From JAAGZL01 sp050290785 (lineage in GTDB: Bacteria > Pseudomonadota > Gammaproteobacteria > Chromatiales > Chromatiaceae): DNA of 60,359 nucleotides. Shown piece by piece: positions 1 through 8,772 of the stretch. The notes under the pieces are model-generated. The model was not told the DNA's origin and searched no databases. It worked only from the letters and a program-made list of their open reading frames with translations. The translations under genes and the position numbers were made by a program. Each line of letters opens with the position of its first letter. The first letter of the stretch is position 1. Location: assembly GCA_050290785.1 (NCBI GenBank), contig JBNKIR010000005.1, positions 1-60,359 on the forward strand, written 5' to 3'.

Positions 1-608
1 TCGTGGGCCTCGTCGATGATCAGGGTATCGTATTCGTTGAGATAGGGGTCTCTCTGGATCTCGGCCAGCAGGATGCCGTCGGTCATCAGTTTGATATGGC
101 TCTCGGGGCCGACATGATCGTGGAAGCGCACCTTGTAACCGACACTGGTCCCCAGCTCACGACCCAACTCACTGGATATCCTGGCGGCCAGGGTGCGGGC
201 GGCGATACGCCGGGGCTGGGTGTGGCCGATACGGCCGAATACGCCACGGCCCAGGGTCAGACAGATCTTCGGCAGTTGGGTGGATTTGCCGGAGCCGGTC
301 TCGCCACAGATCACCACCACCTGATTCTGATCTATGAGATCGGCGATCTCTCCCCTGCGCTCGGATATGGGCAGTTCCGCAGGAAAATCCGGTGTGGGGA
401 TCTGCTCCGCCCGGCGTTGGGCCCTCTCTTTGGAATCCTCTATCCGCTGCAGCAGGCGGCCCAGATCAGCTTCACTACCTCCTCCCCCATCTTTTTTCAG
501 CCGGCGCAGAGTGCGCCGTAGCGGATGCCGATCCGCCAGCATGCACTGCTCAATATCATCATTTTGGGGGAGTTGTGGTTGTGTCACGGCTGTATCTGGG
601 CCAAACAT
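1..608 (-). CDS. hrpA: ATP-dependent RNA helicase HrpA, 5' part only
   Basis: DEAH-box RNA helicase of the HrpA family, cut by the left window edge; about 202 residues are present out of a protein normally near 1,300. Reading leftwards from the ATG at 608, the N-terminal lead contains a basic stretch (ADRHPLRRTLRRLKK), then the P-loop GETGSGKST, the motif QPRRIAARTLA, and at the very edge the DEAH box (TLIIDEAH). The family unwinds RNA in the cytoplasm and has roles in mRNA processing and ribosome rescue. No strong ribosome binding site is visible before the ATG. The open frames on the plus strand here are antisense shadows. The family assignment is sure; the C-terminal half is not seen. Confidence 0.95.
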   Translation of the reverse strand, partial: MFGPDTAVTQPQLPQNDDIEQCMLADRHPLRRTLRRLKKDGGGGSEADLGRLLQRIEDSKERAQRRAEQIPTPDFPAELPISERRGEIADLIDQNQVVVICGETGSGKSTQLPKICLTLGRGVFGRIGHTQPRRIAARTLAARISSELGRELGTSVGYKVRFHDHVGPESHIKLMTDGILLAEIQRDPYLNEYDTLIIDEAH

Positions 609-722
609 GTGGTGAATAGGGAAATAATCACAAAAAAAGTCCAATATTGGGGGATTTAATGCTTCATTTTAATCCTTCTAATGGATATTATTAAGTCTAC
701 AAATGTTTAAGCTGGAATTGAT

Positions 723-1670
723 ATGTCAACTTCACCCTCACCCCCATATTACAAGCAGAATCGTTTGAAGCAACTACGGGCGTTCTGTAACGCCGCCCAG
801 ACAGAGAGCGTGAGTGAGGCGGCAGAGCGGCTGTTTCTTAGCCAGCCCACCGTCTCCCTGCAGATCCAGGCCCTGGAGCGCGAGTTCGAGACCATGCTGT
901 TCGAACGGCGCGGCCCCAAGATCCGCCTCACCCCTGAGGGCAAGACCCTGTACAAGCTGGCCCAGCCCCTGATCCAGGGTATCGATGGACTGCACGAGAC
1001 GTTTATCGCCAAGTGCGGGTCACTGGAGTCCGGTGAGCTGAATATCGCCGCCGGTGAATCCACTATCCTCTATGTACTGCCGGAGGCCATGCGCACCTTC
1101 TCCAACACCTATCCCAAGATCAGGATAAAGCTGCAGAACGTGACCGGTCGCGACGGTATGGGCATGATCCGGGCCGATCAGGTGGACTTCGCCGTCGGCT
1201 CCATGTCCGAGGTGGCGGACGACATCTTCTACCACCCGGTGGTATCTTACAAGACAGTCCTAATCACCCCGCTGGACCACCCCCTGGCCAATAAAGAGAG
1301 CGTGACCCTGCACGACATCAGTCCCTATGGACTGATCCTGCCGCCGCACCACCTGAGCACCTGGCGCATGGTGGATCTGGTATTCAACCAGCACAACCTG
1401 AACTACCGGGTAAACCTGGAGGCTGGAGGCTGGGAGGTCATCAAGAAGTATGTGGAACAGGGTCTGGGCATCTCCATAGTCTCGGACGTCTGCCTCAACG
1501 GCAACGAAAAACTGAGACGCATACCCCTGGATACATATTTCCCTGATCGTGGCTACGGCATCGTCATGCGGCGTGGCAAGTTCCTCTCACCTCAGGCCAA
1601 GCGATTCATTGAGATGATGGACCCGGAGTTCTTTGAGGCGCGGGACATAGCCGAGCAGGAAGCAATCTAG
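723..1670 (+). CDS. LysR-family transcriptional regulator
   Basis: A 315-residue LysR-type regulator of normal family length. Residues about 13-75 form the winged helix-turn-helix (SEAAERLFLSQPTVSLQIQ, then FERRGPKIRLTPEGK), followed by a coiled linker helix and a periplasmic-binding-protein-like effector domain from about residue 100. It binds DNA as a tetramer in the family and answers a small ligand; the ligand cannot be told from sequence. CysB/Cbl-type regulators are the nearest comparison but the helix-turn-helix is not a CysB match. The sensor-kinase-like gene starts about 50 bases downstream on the same strand, so the two are probably co-transcribed, an unusual pairing for LysR. It is divergent from hrpA. 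Confidence 0.9.
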   Translation: MSTSPSPPYYKQNRLKQLRAFCNAAQTESVSEAAERLFLSQPTVSLQIQALEREFETMLFERRGPKIRLTPEGKTLYKLAQPLIQGIDGLHETFIAKCGSLESGELNIAAGESTILYVLPEAMRTFSNTYPKIRIKLQNVTGRDGMGMIRADQVDFAVGSMSEVADDIFYHPVVSYKTVLITPLDHPLANKESVTLHDISPYGLILPPHHLSTWRMVDLVFNQHNLNYRVNLEAGGWEVIKKYVEQGLGISIVSDVCLNGNEKLRRIPLDTYFPDRGYGIVMRRGKFLSPQAKRFIEMMDPEFFEARDIAEQEAI

Positions 1671-1718
1671 CTGATGGTATCTGCTCAGAAGCAATAGGGA
1701 GAGGTTTGAGTAAGATCA

Positions 1719-3092
1719 GTGGTTATAAAAATGCAAAAAATTCTGTTATCCGTTTTTATCCTTCTGCAAAGTCAGGCCCTGCACGCCGCCATCAAATTTC
1801 AACTGAGAAAACCAGATGGCAGTACCAACTGGCAGCATGTCGCCAACTGGTCCGGCGGCATCCTGATCCTGTTGTTGAGCATCACCGTCATAAGCCTCTT
1901 GTTTACCTGGAGGAAGGCGCGTAAGGCCAATCGTGAACTGCAGGCCATACGTAACGACCTGGAGCTGCGGGTGCAGGAGCGCACGGCGCAGCTGCGTTCG
2001 TCAGAGTTCTATATCAAGGACATCCTCAAGTCCATGCCCCTGATGCTGATCGGCCTGGACAAGAGCGGACAGATCACCCAGTGGAACAAACGCGCCGAGA
2101 ACATAACCGGGATCAAGGCAGAGACATGCCTTGGCAGGAATCTGTGGGATGTCTTCCCCACCATCACCGTATCACCCAACCAGATCGACGAGGCCATAGC
2201 CAGGAACGAAGCGACCACCATCCGATACACCCAACCGGGCCAATACTACTACGACATCACCATCTATCCGCTACGGGAACAGGATGAGCCTGGGGTGGTA
2301 ATCCTGATCGACGACATCACCAAGGAGATCCTGGCCGTCAACTCTCTGATCCAGAGCGACAAGATGTCTTCCGTTGGCGAACTGGTCGCAGCCATGGCCC
2401 ATGACATAAATCCGCCGCTGCAGTCCATCATATCCGACCTGCGTAACTCCAAGGACCTGTTGGCCGCATGCAGCAAAGACCCGAATGGCGACAGTTCAGA
2501 CAAGCTAAACGGGCTTTTGTCTGACGCCTGCGATAAGGGTGAGAACCTCTCGTCTATCGTCAACAACTTCCAGGACTTCTCCCGCGTCAAGAGCAACAGA
2601 CAGGAAGTGAGCGACATCGTGGATATTCTGGAGCGCACCCTGGAGATGGCCGGGGATGTGCTTTCCGCTCCATCGCAGCTTGGATTCAAAGATATACAGA
2701 TAGAAAGGAGCTACCAGGAAGACCTGCCGAAGATACCCTGCTACGTGGCGGAGATGCAGCATGTCTTCCTCAGTCTGTTCCGTCACGCCTGTGACGCCCT
2801 CAGGCTTACCGAGCACCCTGAGCGCACACCCACCATCAAGATCCAGATGATCGTCAGTTATGACAATCTATGGATCAGGATTCACCATAACGGTCTCGGC
2901 CTGAACAATGAAGAACAGATGTACCTGTTCGAACCGTTCTTCAGGAAGGACACGCCGGACGAAAAATACGATGCCAGCAAGCGGTTGTCGTTCACCTACT
3001 TCATCATCACCGAACAGCACCAGGGGCAGATAGCGGTGACTTCAGATCTCAACGTGGGCACGACGTTCCACATCCAGTTGCCGTTGAAGTAG
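1719..3092 (+). CDS. PAS-domain sensor histidine kinase-like protein with degraded ATP-binding motifs
   Basis: About 457 residues. It has an N-terminal signal-like stretch, a short periplasmic piece, and a membrane helix (ILILLLSITVISLLF) near residues 47-62. A coiled linker follows, then a PAS domain at about 105-205 (GQITQWNKRAENITGI), a dimerisation/phospho-acceptor helix with AHDINPPL (His about 228) and a HATPase region. The catalytic boxes are unusual. The N-box reads FRHACDAL, with His where Asn is expected. The G1 box reads HHNGLGL, with His for the Asp of DNGxG. The G2 glycines are missing (RLSFTYFII). Autokinase activity is therefore doubtful. The start is uncertain: GTG at 1719 or ATG at 1731. 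No response regulator lies nearby; the upstream neighbour is a LysR gene. Confidence 0.85.
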   Translation: MVIKMQKILLSVFILLQSQALHAAIKFQLRKPDGSTNWQHVANWSGGILILLLSITVISLLFTWRKARKANRELQAIRNDLELRVQERTAQLRSSEFYIKDILKSMPLMLIGLDKSGQITQWNKRAENITGIKAETCLGRNLWDVFPTITVSPNQIDEAIARNEATTIRYTQPGQYYYDITIYPLREQDEPGVVILIDDITKEILAVNSLIQSDKMSSVGELVAAMAHDINPPLQSIISDLRNSKDLLAACSKDPNGDSSDKLNGLLSDACDKGENLSSIVNNFQDFSRVKSNRQEVSDIVDILERTLEMAGDVLSAPSQLGFKDIQIERSYQEDLPKIPCYVAEMQHVFLSLFRHACDALRLTEHPERTPTIKIQMIVSYDNLWIRIHHNGLGLNNEEQMYLFEPFFRKDTPDEKYDASKRLSFTYFIITEQHQGQIAVTSDLNVGTTFHIQLPLK

Positions 3093-3140
3093 GCTTCGTA
3101 GTAATTCGTTACTTGGTCGTATGATCCAGGTACTTCAAAA

Positions 3141-3196
3141 GCAAGCCGCGAATGGACGCCAATAAACGCAAATCACTTTAGCTTCCGGGACAAAAC
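3141..3196 (+). repeat. Short dispersed repeat, copy A (GCAAGCCGCGAAT family)
   Basis: Begins GCAAGCCGCGAAT and continues with ACGC and AATAAACGCAAATCACTT, ending near GACAAAAC. A second, diverged copy at 3321-3390 begins with the same 13 bases and ends with GGCAAAAC. Related sequence lies at 3786-3823 and at 59347-59448. It is non-coding and looks like a dispersed intergenic element. The 3093-3417 stretch without genes consists mainly of these copies and the inverted repeat between them. Confidence 0.6.
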
Positions 3197-3222
3197 CTGC
3201 GCTGATCTTTGCTACCCCTCGC

Positions 3223-3294
3223 CGTCATCCCGCGACTTGATCGCGGGATCCAGGAAAGTCAAACAAATAGATTTTTGTCTGCGCGGGAATGACG
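3223..3294. repeat. MITE-like inverted repeat, 72 bases
   Basis: The ends are inverted copies: it starts CGTCATCCCGCG and ends CGCGGGAATGACG. Internally it holds a second small palindrome (CCCGCGACTTGATCGCGGG) at the left end. This CGTCATTCCCGCG...CGCGGGAATGACG form is a commonly seen intergenic hairpin repeat in proteobacteria. It sits exactly between repeat copies A and B, suggesting nested insertion. No coding function. Confidence 0.7.
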
Positions 3295-3320
3295 AATTAA
3301 GCAGAAATTATTTTTTAACA

Positions 3321-3390
3321 GCAAGCCGCGAATTAACACAAAGAACAGCTAATAAAATAAACTCGAATCACTTAAGTTTCTTGGCAAAAC
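3321..3390 (+). repeat. Short dispersed repeat, copy B
   Basis: Diverged copy of the 3141-3196 element: same opening GCAAGCCGCGAAT, a longer AT-rich middle, then CGAATCACTTAAG and GGCAAAAC where copy A has CAAATCACTTTAG and GACAAAAC. Non-coding. Confidence 0.55.
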
Positions 3391-3417
3391 AGTACGATCC
3401 CAATCACCCGCTCTTGG

Positions 3418-3741
3418 TTAGCATTTAAAACAACAGTTCTGGCAAGGGTAGCACGCCCCTCCGCAACCAACCCTGGAATCGAACACTACAGTAGGTAAAA
3501 AGATAGCAGAGCTCCTCTCCTCAACAGGTTTATCTCCATCTTCTTTCCAATTGGAAAGTCCTTGCAACCACGTCTCTTTGCAATCATTACCACCAGTGAG
3601 CAACTCATTTATCAGGCCTTCATCCCAAAGCAGGCCACCTTTTGTTTCATCAATTTCGAAAACACCAGTTTTACCGCTTCCATCTGGATATTCGATCTCC
3701 AAACTCACCCTCTTCACTTTACCTCTTATTGGCGCTGTCAT
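3418..3741 (-). CDS. Small hypothetical protein with Cys-rich C-terminal tail
   Basis: 107 residues from the ATG at 3741, chosen because AGAGGTG lies 8 bases upstream; a longer frame to 3807 lacks this. The body is acidic and looks globular (GKTGVFEIDETKGGLLWDEG). The last 16 residues, GCGGACYPCQNCCFKC, hold six cysteines. No signal peptide or membrane helix is seen. The family is not recognised. It follows the HExxH gene by about 84 bases on the same strand and may share its transcript. The tail could bind metal, form disulfides, or be a modified-peptide core; the last idea is only a guess, supported loosely by GG at ELLTGG upstream of the tail. The local base composition is more AT-rich than in the flanking genes. 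Confidence 0.6.
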   Translation of the reverse strand: MTAPIRGKVKRVSLEIEYPDGSGKTGVFEIDETKGGLLWDEGLINELLTGGNDCKETWLQGLSNWKEDGDKPVEERSSAIFLPTVVFDSRVGCGGACYPCQNCCFKC

Positions 3742-3825
3742 GTTATTTTCACCTCTAAAAAATTTATTATTTAAATTAGCTTCAGTTAAAAGCAAACCGC
3801 AAAGCACCGCAAGCGGACGCGAATG

Positions 3826-4626
3826 TTATTGTGGCACATATTCAACGCCTCGCAGCTCATGGATATACTGACTTTCATCAAGCTCTGAACAAGCTTTTTT
3901 TAGAAAACGCCTTACACTTTGATCACAAAACGGAAAAGCACTATCGCAACTTATGCCCTTTAGCTTCAAAAAGATTGCAAGCGCATAGCTGTGCTCTGCT
4001 TCTGAAAGATACCCCCCGCCAGATGTTTGCCACCCATGAGAATCTACGTTTGTATACTGTTGAAAATTAAAAGCCGCGTTAGCTGTAAAAATTCCAAACC
4101 CTAAAAAGGCAGCGCATATATCCGTCGCAAACTCCCAATTATCCCAACCACCAGGCGGCGGCTCTGGAGATGAACCGGTTAAGTAGTGTGACAGCTCGTG
4201 CGCAAACGTTGCAACCATTTGCGTTGGGTCAGAGGATAATTTTGGGTTATAAGTTATGACAACTTCATTTTTCTCATTGGCCGAAAATGTGCCCAATGGA
4301 TTGGATTCAACATTTTGCAATACTACTGTAGGCGCTACAACAAGAGTTGGGTCTTCTTCTTGGGCCTCAAGTTTGCAGGGCCATTCAGACATGCCTGCGT
4401 ATTTTTTAACCTGCTCAAATGTTGCCCTTACGGCTTCGTCCTTAGAATTAACTACTGCCGGGAAGAATTCTTTAGTCGGAAGAACCAAAACAGCTTTTTT
4501 ATAAAAATCATCACCGCCAAAATGAGTAAGCAACCATCGGTAGCTTTCAATTTGAAACTGTAAATCTTCCTCAGAAAGCACCGATCTTCGTCCAAATGGA
4601 TTCCACACGTTTCTCTTCCTTTTCAC
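3826..4626 (-). CDS. Hypothetical protein with HExxH zinc-peptidase motif
   Basis: About 266 residues, starting at GTG 4626; no good ribosome site is seen, so the start is unsure. The N-terminus is basic (KRKRNVWNPFGRRS). The centre carries FAHELSHYLTG, an HExxH zinc motif, near residue 143. This is followed after a Pro-rich loop by EFATDICAAFLGFGIFTAN, whose Glu could be the third zinc ligand of a gluzincin-type site. The rest is mixed helical. There is no signal peptide, so it is probably cytoplasmic. The family is not recognised. It lies in an AT-rich patch with repeats, next to the Cys-tailed small protein, which suggests a horizontally acquired pair. Protease activity is inferred only from the motif. 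Confidence 0.65.
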   Translation of the reverse strand: MKRKRNVWNPFGRRSVLSEEDLQFQIESYRWLLTHFGGDDFYKKAVLVLPTKEFFPAVVNSKDEAVRATFEQVKKYAGMSEWPCKLEAQEEDPTLVVAPTVVLQNVESNPLGTFSANEKNEVVITYNPKLSSDPTQMVATFAHELSHYLTGSSPEPPPGGWDNWEFATDICAAFLGFGIFTANAAFNFQQYTNVDSHGWQTSGGGYLSEAEHSYALAIFLKLKGISCDSAFPFCDQSVRRFLKKACSELDESQYIHELRGVEYVPQ

Positions 4627-4684
4627 TCATAGCGTTAACGCCAAGCCTATAAAATACTTTGCTTCTGCGGCTGGTACAATTTTT

Positions 4685-5833
4685 CTATTTTCCCAATTTG
4701 ACCTGCAGCTGCATCTCCTCATCTTGCAGAATCATGCTTCTTCTGATGATGACCAGATTCACTGTTTCTCCAGGAGACGTATCCATGAGCGCGATATCCA
4801 GGTCCACCATATCCTGCACCGGTGTATTGTTGACGCTGAGGATCAGGTCGTCCTCTTTCACCCCAGCCTTGTATGCCGCACCGTGAGGGACCAGTTCCTT
4901 GGCCCTTAACCCGTCCGCACTGTCCTCCGGATATATCCCCAGCAGCCCCTTTTCCGGCAGCTTTTCATCCGCACCCTGTACCAGAAAATCCGCTATACCC
5001 GGGCTCAGGGTGAACTCTCCTGCCGGGAGGATGATGGCGCTCTCCAGCTTCACCCTCCTGCTGACCCTTTGCGGTATGCCTGATCCGTACAGCAGATGCC
5101 CGGAACCGGCCAACACCACCAGCTGCCGCTCCGGGTTGGCCCGAAGATACTCCGCGGCCCTGGAGGCCATGCTTTCATCCCACAGCAGTTGCACCTGCAT
5201 AAAACCATCGAAACCCCTCTTCCCCTTATGGGCGTGGCCCTCATATATCTCCTGCAGTCGCCCCCGGTAGCCCTGATCGGAATCATCTATCTCCTCCGGC
5301 AGCTTTTTCCTCTCATCCGCGGACAACCCATCCATCCCCTTCTCCGACACCATGGATACGATCTCCTTGGACGCATTCAGGGCGATGACAGGTATATGAT
5401 GCTCCCGCGCATAGGACAGAATGGGACGGTAGAGTCGATAGTCATACCTCCAGCGTTGTGTCCATTCGCTCTGACGGATCAGACCATTCTCATCCAGCTC
5501 ACCCATGATAAAGCGATCCAATACATCCTGGAACGGCTGTTGGAACTGCTCCATACCGATGGCGATATCAGGATTTCTTGCATGCAGCATGCGAATGATC
5601 TGCAACTGGATCATATGGTCCGCATAATTGTCGTGAGTCTCGCCCACATATATCACGCGTGCGCCAGAGACCTTCGAGACTACACTCTCCAATTCCATAC
5701 TGTTCCTTAAATCCAATGCCGTTGCCTTGATATCTCCCGCATCGGGCCGCGCCCAGGATACGGACGAATATACCAGCACTATTAAAATAATCTTACGCAG
5801 ACTCAACCAAGTCATAACACCATGTCTTTGCAT
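4685..5833 (-). CDS. ChaN-family protein with C-terminal PDZ domain
   Basis: 382 residues with an N-terminal signal segment (SLRKIILIVLVYSSVSWA). Residues about 55-270 match the ChaN/Tiki-like fold (VIYVGETHDNYADH, GMEQFQQPF, VVLAGSGHLLYGSGIP); ChaN proteins are outer-membrane-associated and implicated in haem/iron uptake. Residues about 295-375 form a PDZ-like domain (GIYPEDSADGLRAKELVPHG, then GVKEDDLILSVN). The start may be ATG 5833 or ATG 5815. It is divergent from the M1-type peptidase gene, with an 80-base shared promoter region. The ChaN-PDZ combination suggests a periplasmic role in binding other proteins, which is inference. Confidence 0.88.
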   Translation of the reverse strand: MQRHGVMTWLSLRKIILIVLVYSSVSWARPDAGDIKATALDLRNSMELESVVSKVSGARVIYVGETHDNYADHMIQLQIIRMLHARNPDIAIGMEQFQQPFQDVLDRFIMGELDENGLIRQSEWTQRWRYDYRLYRPILSYAREHHIPVIALNASKEIVSMVSEKGMDGLSADERKKLPEEIDDSDQGYRGRLQEIYEGHAHKGKRGFDGFMQVQLLWDESMASRAAEYLRANPERQLVVLAGSGHLLYGSGIPQRVSRRVKLESAIILPAGEFTLSPGIADFLVQGADEKLPEKGLLGIYPEDSADGLRAKELVPHGAAYKAGVKEDDLILSVNNTPVQDMVDLDIALMDTSPGETVNLVIIRRSMILQDEEMQLQVKLGK

Positions 5834-5912
5834 TTGATTAATCCGATGGTTTCAAATTAGTATAAGATAAGACAGAGCGTTGTTCATTTAGCTTCGACAA
5901 TAGGGTGAATGT

Positions 5913-8027
5913 TTGAATATGGATCGGTTTACACGGGTTAGATGGCTCCTTCTTTTATCAGTTCTCTTTACACAGTTTGCGACAGCAGCCCCGATACACC
6001 ATGAACTTGTTGTCACCCTGAAACCGGAACAGGGGTATTTACAGGCAACGGATCAGATAACCCTGCCAGAACCGGCGAACGAGATCTCATTCAGTCTGAA
6101 CGCGTCTCTCAAGCTGCGACTGGAGACATCCGACGCCAGGATTATCTCCACCCAGGAGATCGATTCCCAGATACCGATCAAACAGTACCGGATCAGACTT
6201 CCAACCGAACAAAAAGAGCTGAAGCTCTCCTACGCCGGCAGCATGCGCCATAGAAGAAGCTATCGTCCTGATGGCAACGACATGGAGCGGGAGGCCAACG
6301 CCGGCATTATCTCCCAACAGGGGGTATTTCTCAGCCTGTCCAGTTTCTGGTTTCCGGTTATCGATAACAGCCCCGTAGCCTTTACCCTAACCACTATCCT
6401 CCCGGAAGGATGGAGCAGCATCAGCCAGGGCGGAGCCATTAGGGATGACACCTGGTATCAACCAGAACCGCAGGACGATATCTATCTGGTAGCAGGAGAG
6501 TACCAACTGTATAAACGCCCTAACGACGTGGCGGAGGCACAGGTGTATCTGCACCGGCCGGATCGTGAACTGGCTCAGAGATTTCTAAATGCAACCGAGG
6601 AGTATCTGCAACTTTACAGCAAGCTGTTGGGACCTTATCCATATCCAAAATTCGCCATGGTGGAAAACTTCTGGGAGAGCGGTTACGGCATGCCGTCCTT
6701 TACCCTGCTCGGCCCCAGGGTCCTGCGCCTCCCGTTCATTCTGCACAGCTCCTATCCCCATGAGATCCTGCATAACTGGTGGGGCAACGGCGTGTTTGTT
6801 GACTACGACAAGGGCAACTGGAGTGAGGGCATGGCCACCTATCTGGCGGACCACCTGATCCAGGAACAGCGCGGCCAGGGATCAAAGTATAGATACGAGG
6901 CCCTGCAACGCTATGCAGACTATGTCACGGAGAACAGCGAGTACAGCCTGAGGGATTTCCGTGGTTATCACGGCCATGCCAGCCAGGCCATAGGCTACGG
7001 CAAGACCATGATGTTCCTGCACATGCTGAGGCGGCATCTGGGAGACAGTACATTCCTGAAAGGGCTGCGGATGTTTTATAAGGACAATCTGCATAGACTG
7101 GCATCATTTGAGGATATGCAAAAGGCGTTTAGCCAGGCATCCGGCAAAGATCTTTCCAAAGAGTTCTCACAATGGATTGAACAAACCGGCGCCCCTGCCC
7201 TTGAGATTGCGCATGTATCATCAGAAAAGAAGGGGTGGTGGGACTACCGGCTCAGCTTCACCCTGCGCCAGACCCAGAAAGAAGGACCATACCTGATCCA
7301 TGTGCCGGTATACATACAGACCGAAGACGAATCTGAGCCGGTAGTAAAAACCGTAACCTTCTCCCAGCAAAGCACCACCAGGACTATAGAGCTGGATGAC
7401 CGCCCCATCGCAGTAAGCGTCGATCCGCTTTTCGATCTGTTCCGCCGGCTCGATCCGAGTGAGATACCCAGCTCTCTGGGGCAGCTGCTTGGTGCAGACA
7501 AGATCACTATTATCCTTCCTTCCCGGTCCGACACAGAATCGCGAGAGGCATACAGGGAAATGGCCTATGGCTGGAAGCGACAGTCACGGGGAATAGAGAT
7601 CACCTGGGATAACAAGATTGATGAGATACCTCAGGATCGCGCCGTATGGCTGTTTGGCCGGGAGAACCTTCTGGCGGAAAGATTCATGCGGGATATGGGT
7701 AATAGACCGGTATCCTTGCAGGGACAGACCCTTAGCATAAACGACCGGCGACTGGCGCTGGCTGATAACAGTTTTGTGCTTACAAACAGCGGGGCCAAGA
7801 CCAGGGGATGGCTCCACTGCCACTCACTTGCCGCCTTTCACGGATTGGAGAGAAAGATCCCGCACTATTCTAAATACAGCTATCTGGCGTTCTCAGGAGA
7901 CAATCCTGACAATGTGCTTAAGGGCCGATGGCCACTGGAGAGATCCAGGCTCTATCTGAGGCTTGATAAAGATGCGCCACCCATGGAACTGCAGGAGCAT
8001 CGCCCCCTTAGCGATCTTGTCGAATAG
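5913..8027 (+). CDS. M1-family (gluzincin) metallopeptidase, exported
   Basis: About 704 residues. The start is TTG 5913 or the in-frame ATG 5919; AGGGTG at 5902-5907 fits either. An N-terminal signal peptide (WLLLLSVLFTQFATAA) is followed by a beta-rich M1 N-terminal domain. The catalytic site HEILHNWWGN is near residue 282, with the third zinc ligand in NWSEGMATYLADH about 19 residues later, exactly M1 spacing. A C-terminal region of about 230 residues is less conserved. The usual GAMEN motif appears replaced by GYGMPSF, so exopeptidase specificity may differ. It is probably periplasmic. It converges on the cytochrome gene with a 9-base gap. Confidence 0.88.
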   Translation: MNMDRFTRVRWLLLLSVLFTQFATAAPIHHELVVTLKPEQGYLQATDQITLPEPANEISFSLNASLKLRLETSDARIISTQEIDSQIPIKQYRIRLPTEQKELKLSYAGSMRHRRSYRPDGNDMEREANAGIISQQGVFLSLSSFWFPVIDNSPVAFTLTTILPEGWSSISQGGAIRDDTWYQPEPQDDIYLVAGEYQLYKRPNDVAEAQVYLHRPDRELAQRFLNATEEYLQLYSKLLGPYPYPKFAMVENFWESGYGMPSFTLLGPRVLRLPFILHSSYPHEILHNWWGNGVFVDYDKGNWSEGMATYLADHLIQEQRGQGSKYRYEALQRYADYVTENSEYSLRDFRGYHGHASQAIGYGKTMMFLHMLRRHLGDSTFLKGLRMFYKDNLHRLASFEDMQKAFSQASGKDLSKEFSQWIEQTGAPALEIAHVSSEKKGWWDYRLSFTLRQTQKEGPYLIHVPVYIQTEDESEPVVKTVTFSQQSTTRTIELDDRPIAVSVDPLFDLFRRLDPSEIPSSLGQLLGADKITIILPSRSDTESREAYREMAYGWKRQSRGIEITWDNKIDEIPQDRAVWLFGRENLLAERFMRDMGNRPVSLQGQTLSINDRRLALADNSFVLTNSGAKTRGWLHCHSLAAFHGLERKIPHYSKYSYLAFSGDNPDNVLKGRWPLERSRLYLRLDKDAPPMELQEHRPLSDLVE

Positions 8028-8036
8028 AGTGCCTGG

Positions 8037-8753
8037 TCACTCAAAATCCGGATTGCTCCAGTCTGCGGATGGTGCCAGATACTCTTTGGATATCGGGATG
8101 CGCGATACATAGTTGACCACCTGATCGATCTCAGACTTGGAGAGGCTCTTTATGACCTTTACCATGTCAGGATTTACGTTGCGGCGTTTGCCGTTAAGTA
8201 TCCACTCTATCTGACGCACCATGTAGTTAAAGTGCTGCCCCTGAATCCGCGGGAACACCTGCTCGCCATTTCCCTCACCGTTTTCTCCATGGCATTTTAC
8301 GCAGTTGGTCTTAAATAGTTTCTTACCATTCTCAAACTCCGGGGTGCCCTCTCCCCACTCCCCTTTTCCGTTCTCAGGATTCATCTTCAACTGCTCGATA
8401 TAGGCGGCCACATCGGCAACAGCCTGCTCATCACCGATAGACTCTGGCAGGGAGAAAGGATACATGGTGGGGTTATCGCGATTTTGCGCGCGTATATCCG
8501 CCAGCTGTTTAATCAGGACGGAGCGGTGCTGTCCGGCCAACTGGGGAAATGTGCCGTCTTCCACCCCCCAACCCTCTGGCATATGGCATGCGGAGCAGAC
8601 CACATACACATCCAGTCCGTTATCCTTATTCGGCTGCATAGCCATGATCTGGTCCACTTCATATGCGGCCGCATCCCAACCGGATATAACTGAACTGCAG
8701 ATAGCCAATACCACGGCTGCCGCCAAGGTCTTAACTATACTGAATCTCACCAT
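8037..8753 (-). CDS. Dihaem cytochrome c (c4/c553-like)
   Basis: 238 residues from the ATG at 8753, chosen for the GGGAGG ribosome site just upstream; a longer frame to 8903 overlaps galU. A signal peptide (VKTLAAAVVLAICSSVISG) precedes two c-type haem sites, CSACH near residue 43 and CVKCH near residue 145, each in a class-I cytochrome domain with PQLAGQH and PRIQGQH between. This is the arrangement of cytochrome c4-type electron carriers in the periplasm. It begins 19 bases after galU on the same strand and may be co-transcribed, although no functional link is obvious. The donor and acceptor cannot be told. Confidence 0.9.
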   Translation of the reverse strand: MVRFSIVKTLAAAVVLAICSSVISGWDAAAYEVDQIMAMQPNKDNGLDVYVVCSACHMPEGWGVEDGTFPQLAGQHRSVLIKQLADIRAQNRDNPTMYPFSLPESIGDEQAVADVAAYIEQLKMNPENGKGEWGEGTPEFENGKKLFKTNCVKCHGENGEGNGEQVFPRIQGQHFNYMVRQIEWILNGKRRNVNPDMVKVIKSLSKSEIDQVVNYVSRIPISKEYLAPSADWSNPDFE

Positions 8754-8772
8754 AGCACGGCCTCCCGAAACC

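Noticed and set aside
3..619. Three overlapping plus-strand open frames at the left edge
   Set aside because: They are antisense to the clear HrpA reading frame with P-loop and DEAH box.
3237..3428. 63-residue open frame between repeats
   Set aside because: It runs through the MITE-like hairpin and repeat copy B; no ribosome site.
3418..3741. Firm call of a RiPP precursor from the Cys tail and GG motif
   Set aside because: No modifying enzyme, transporter or known leader is nearby, and the GG is about 50 residues before the end; kept only as a possibility.
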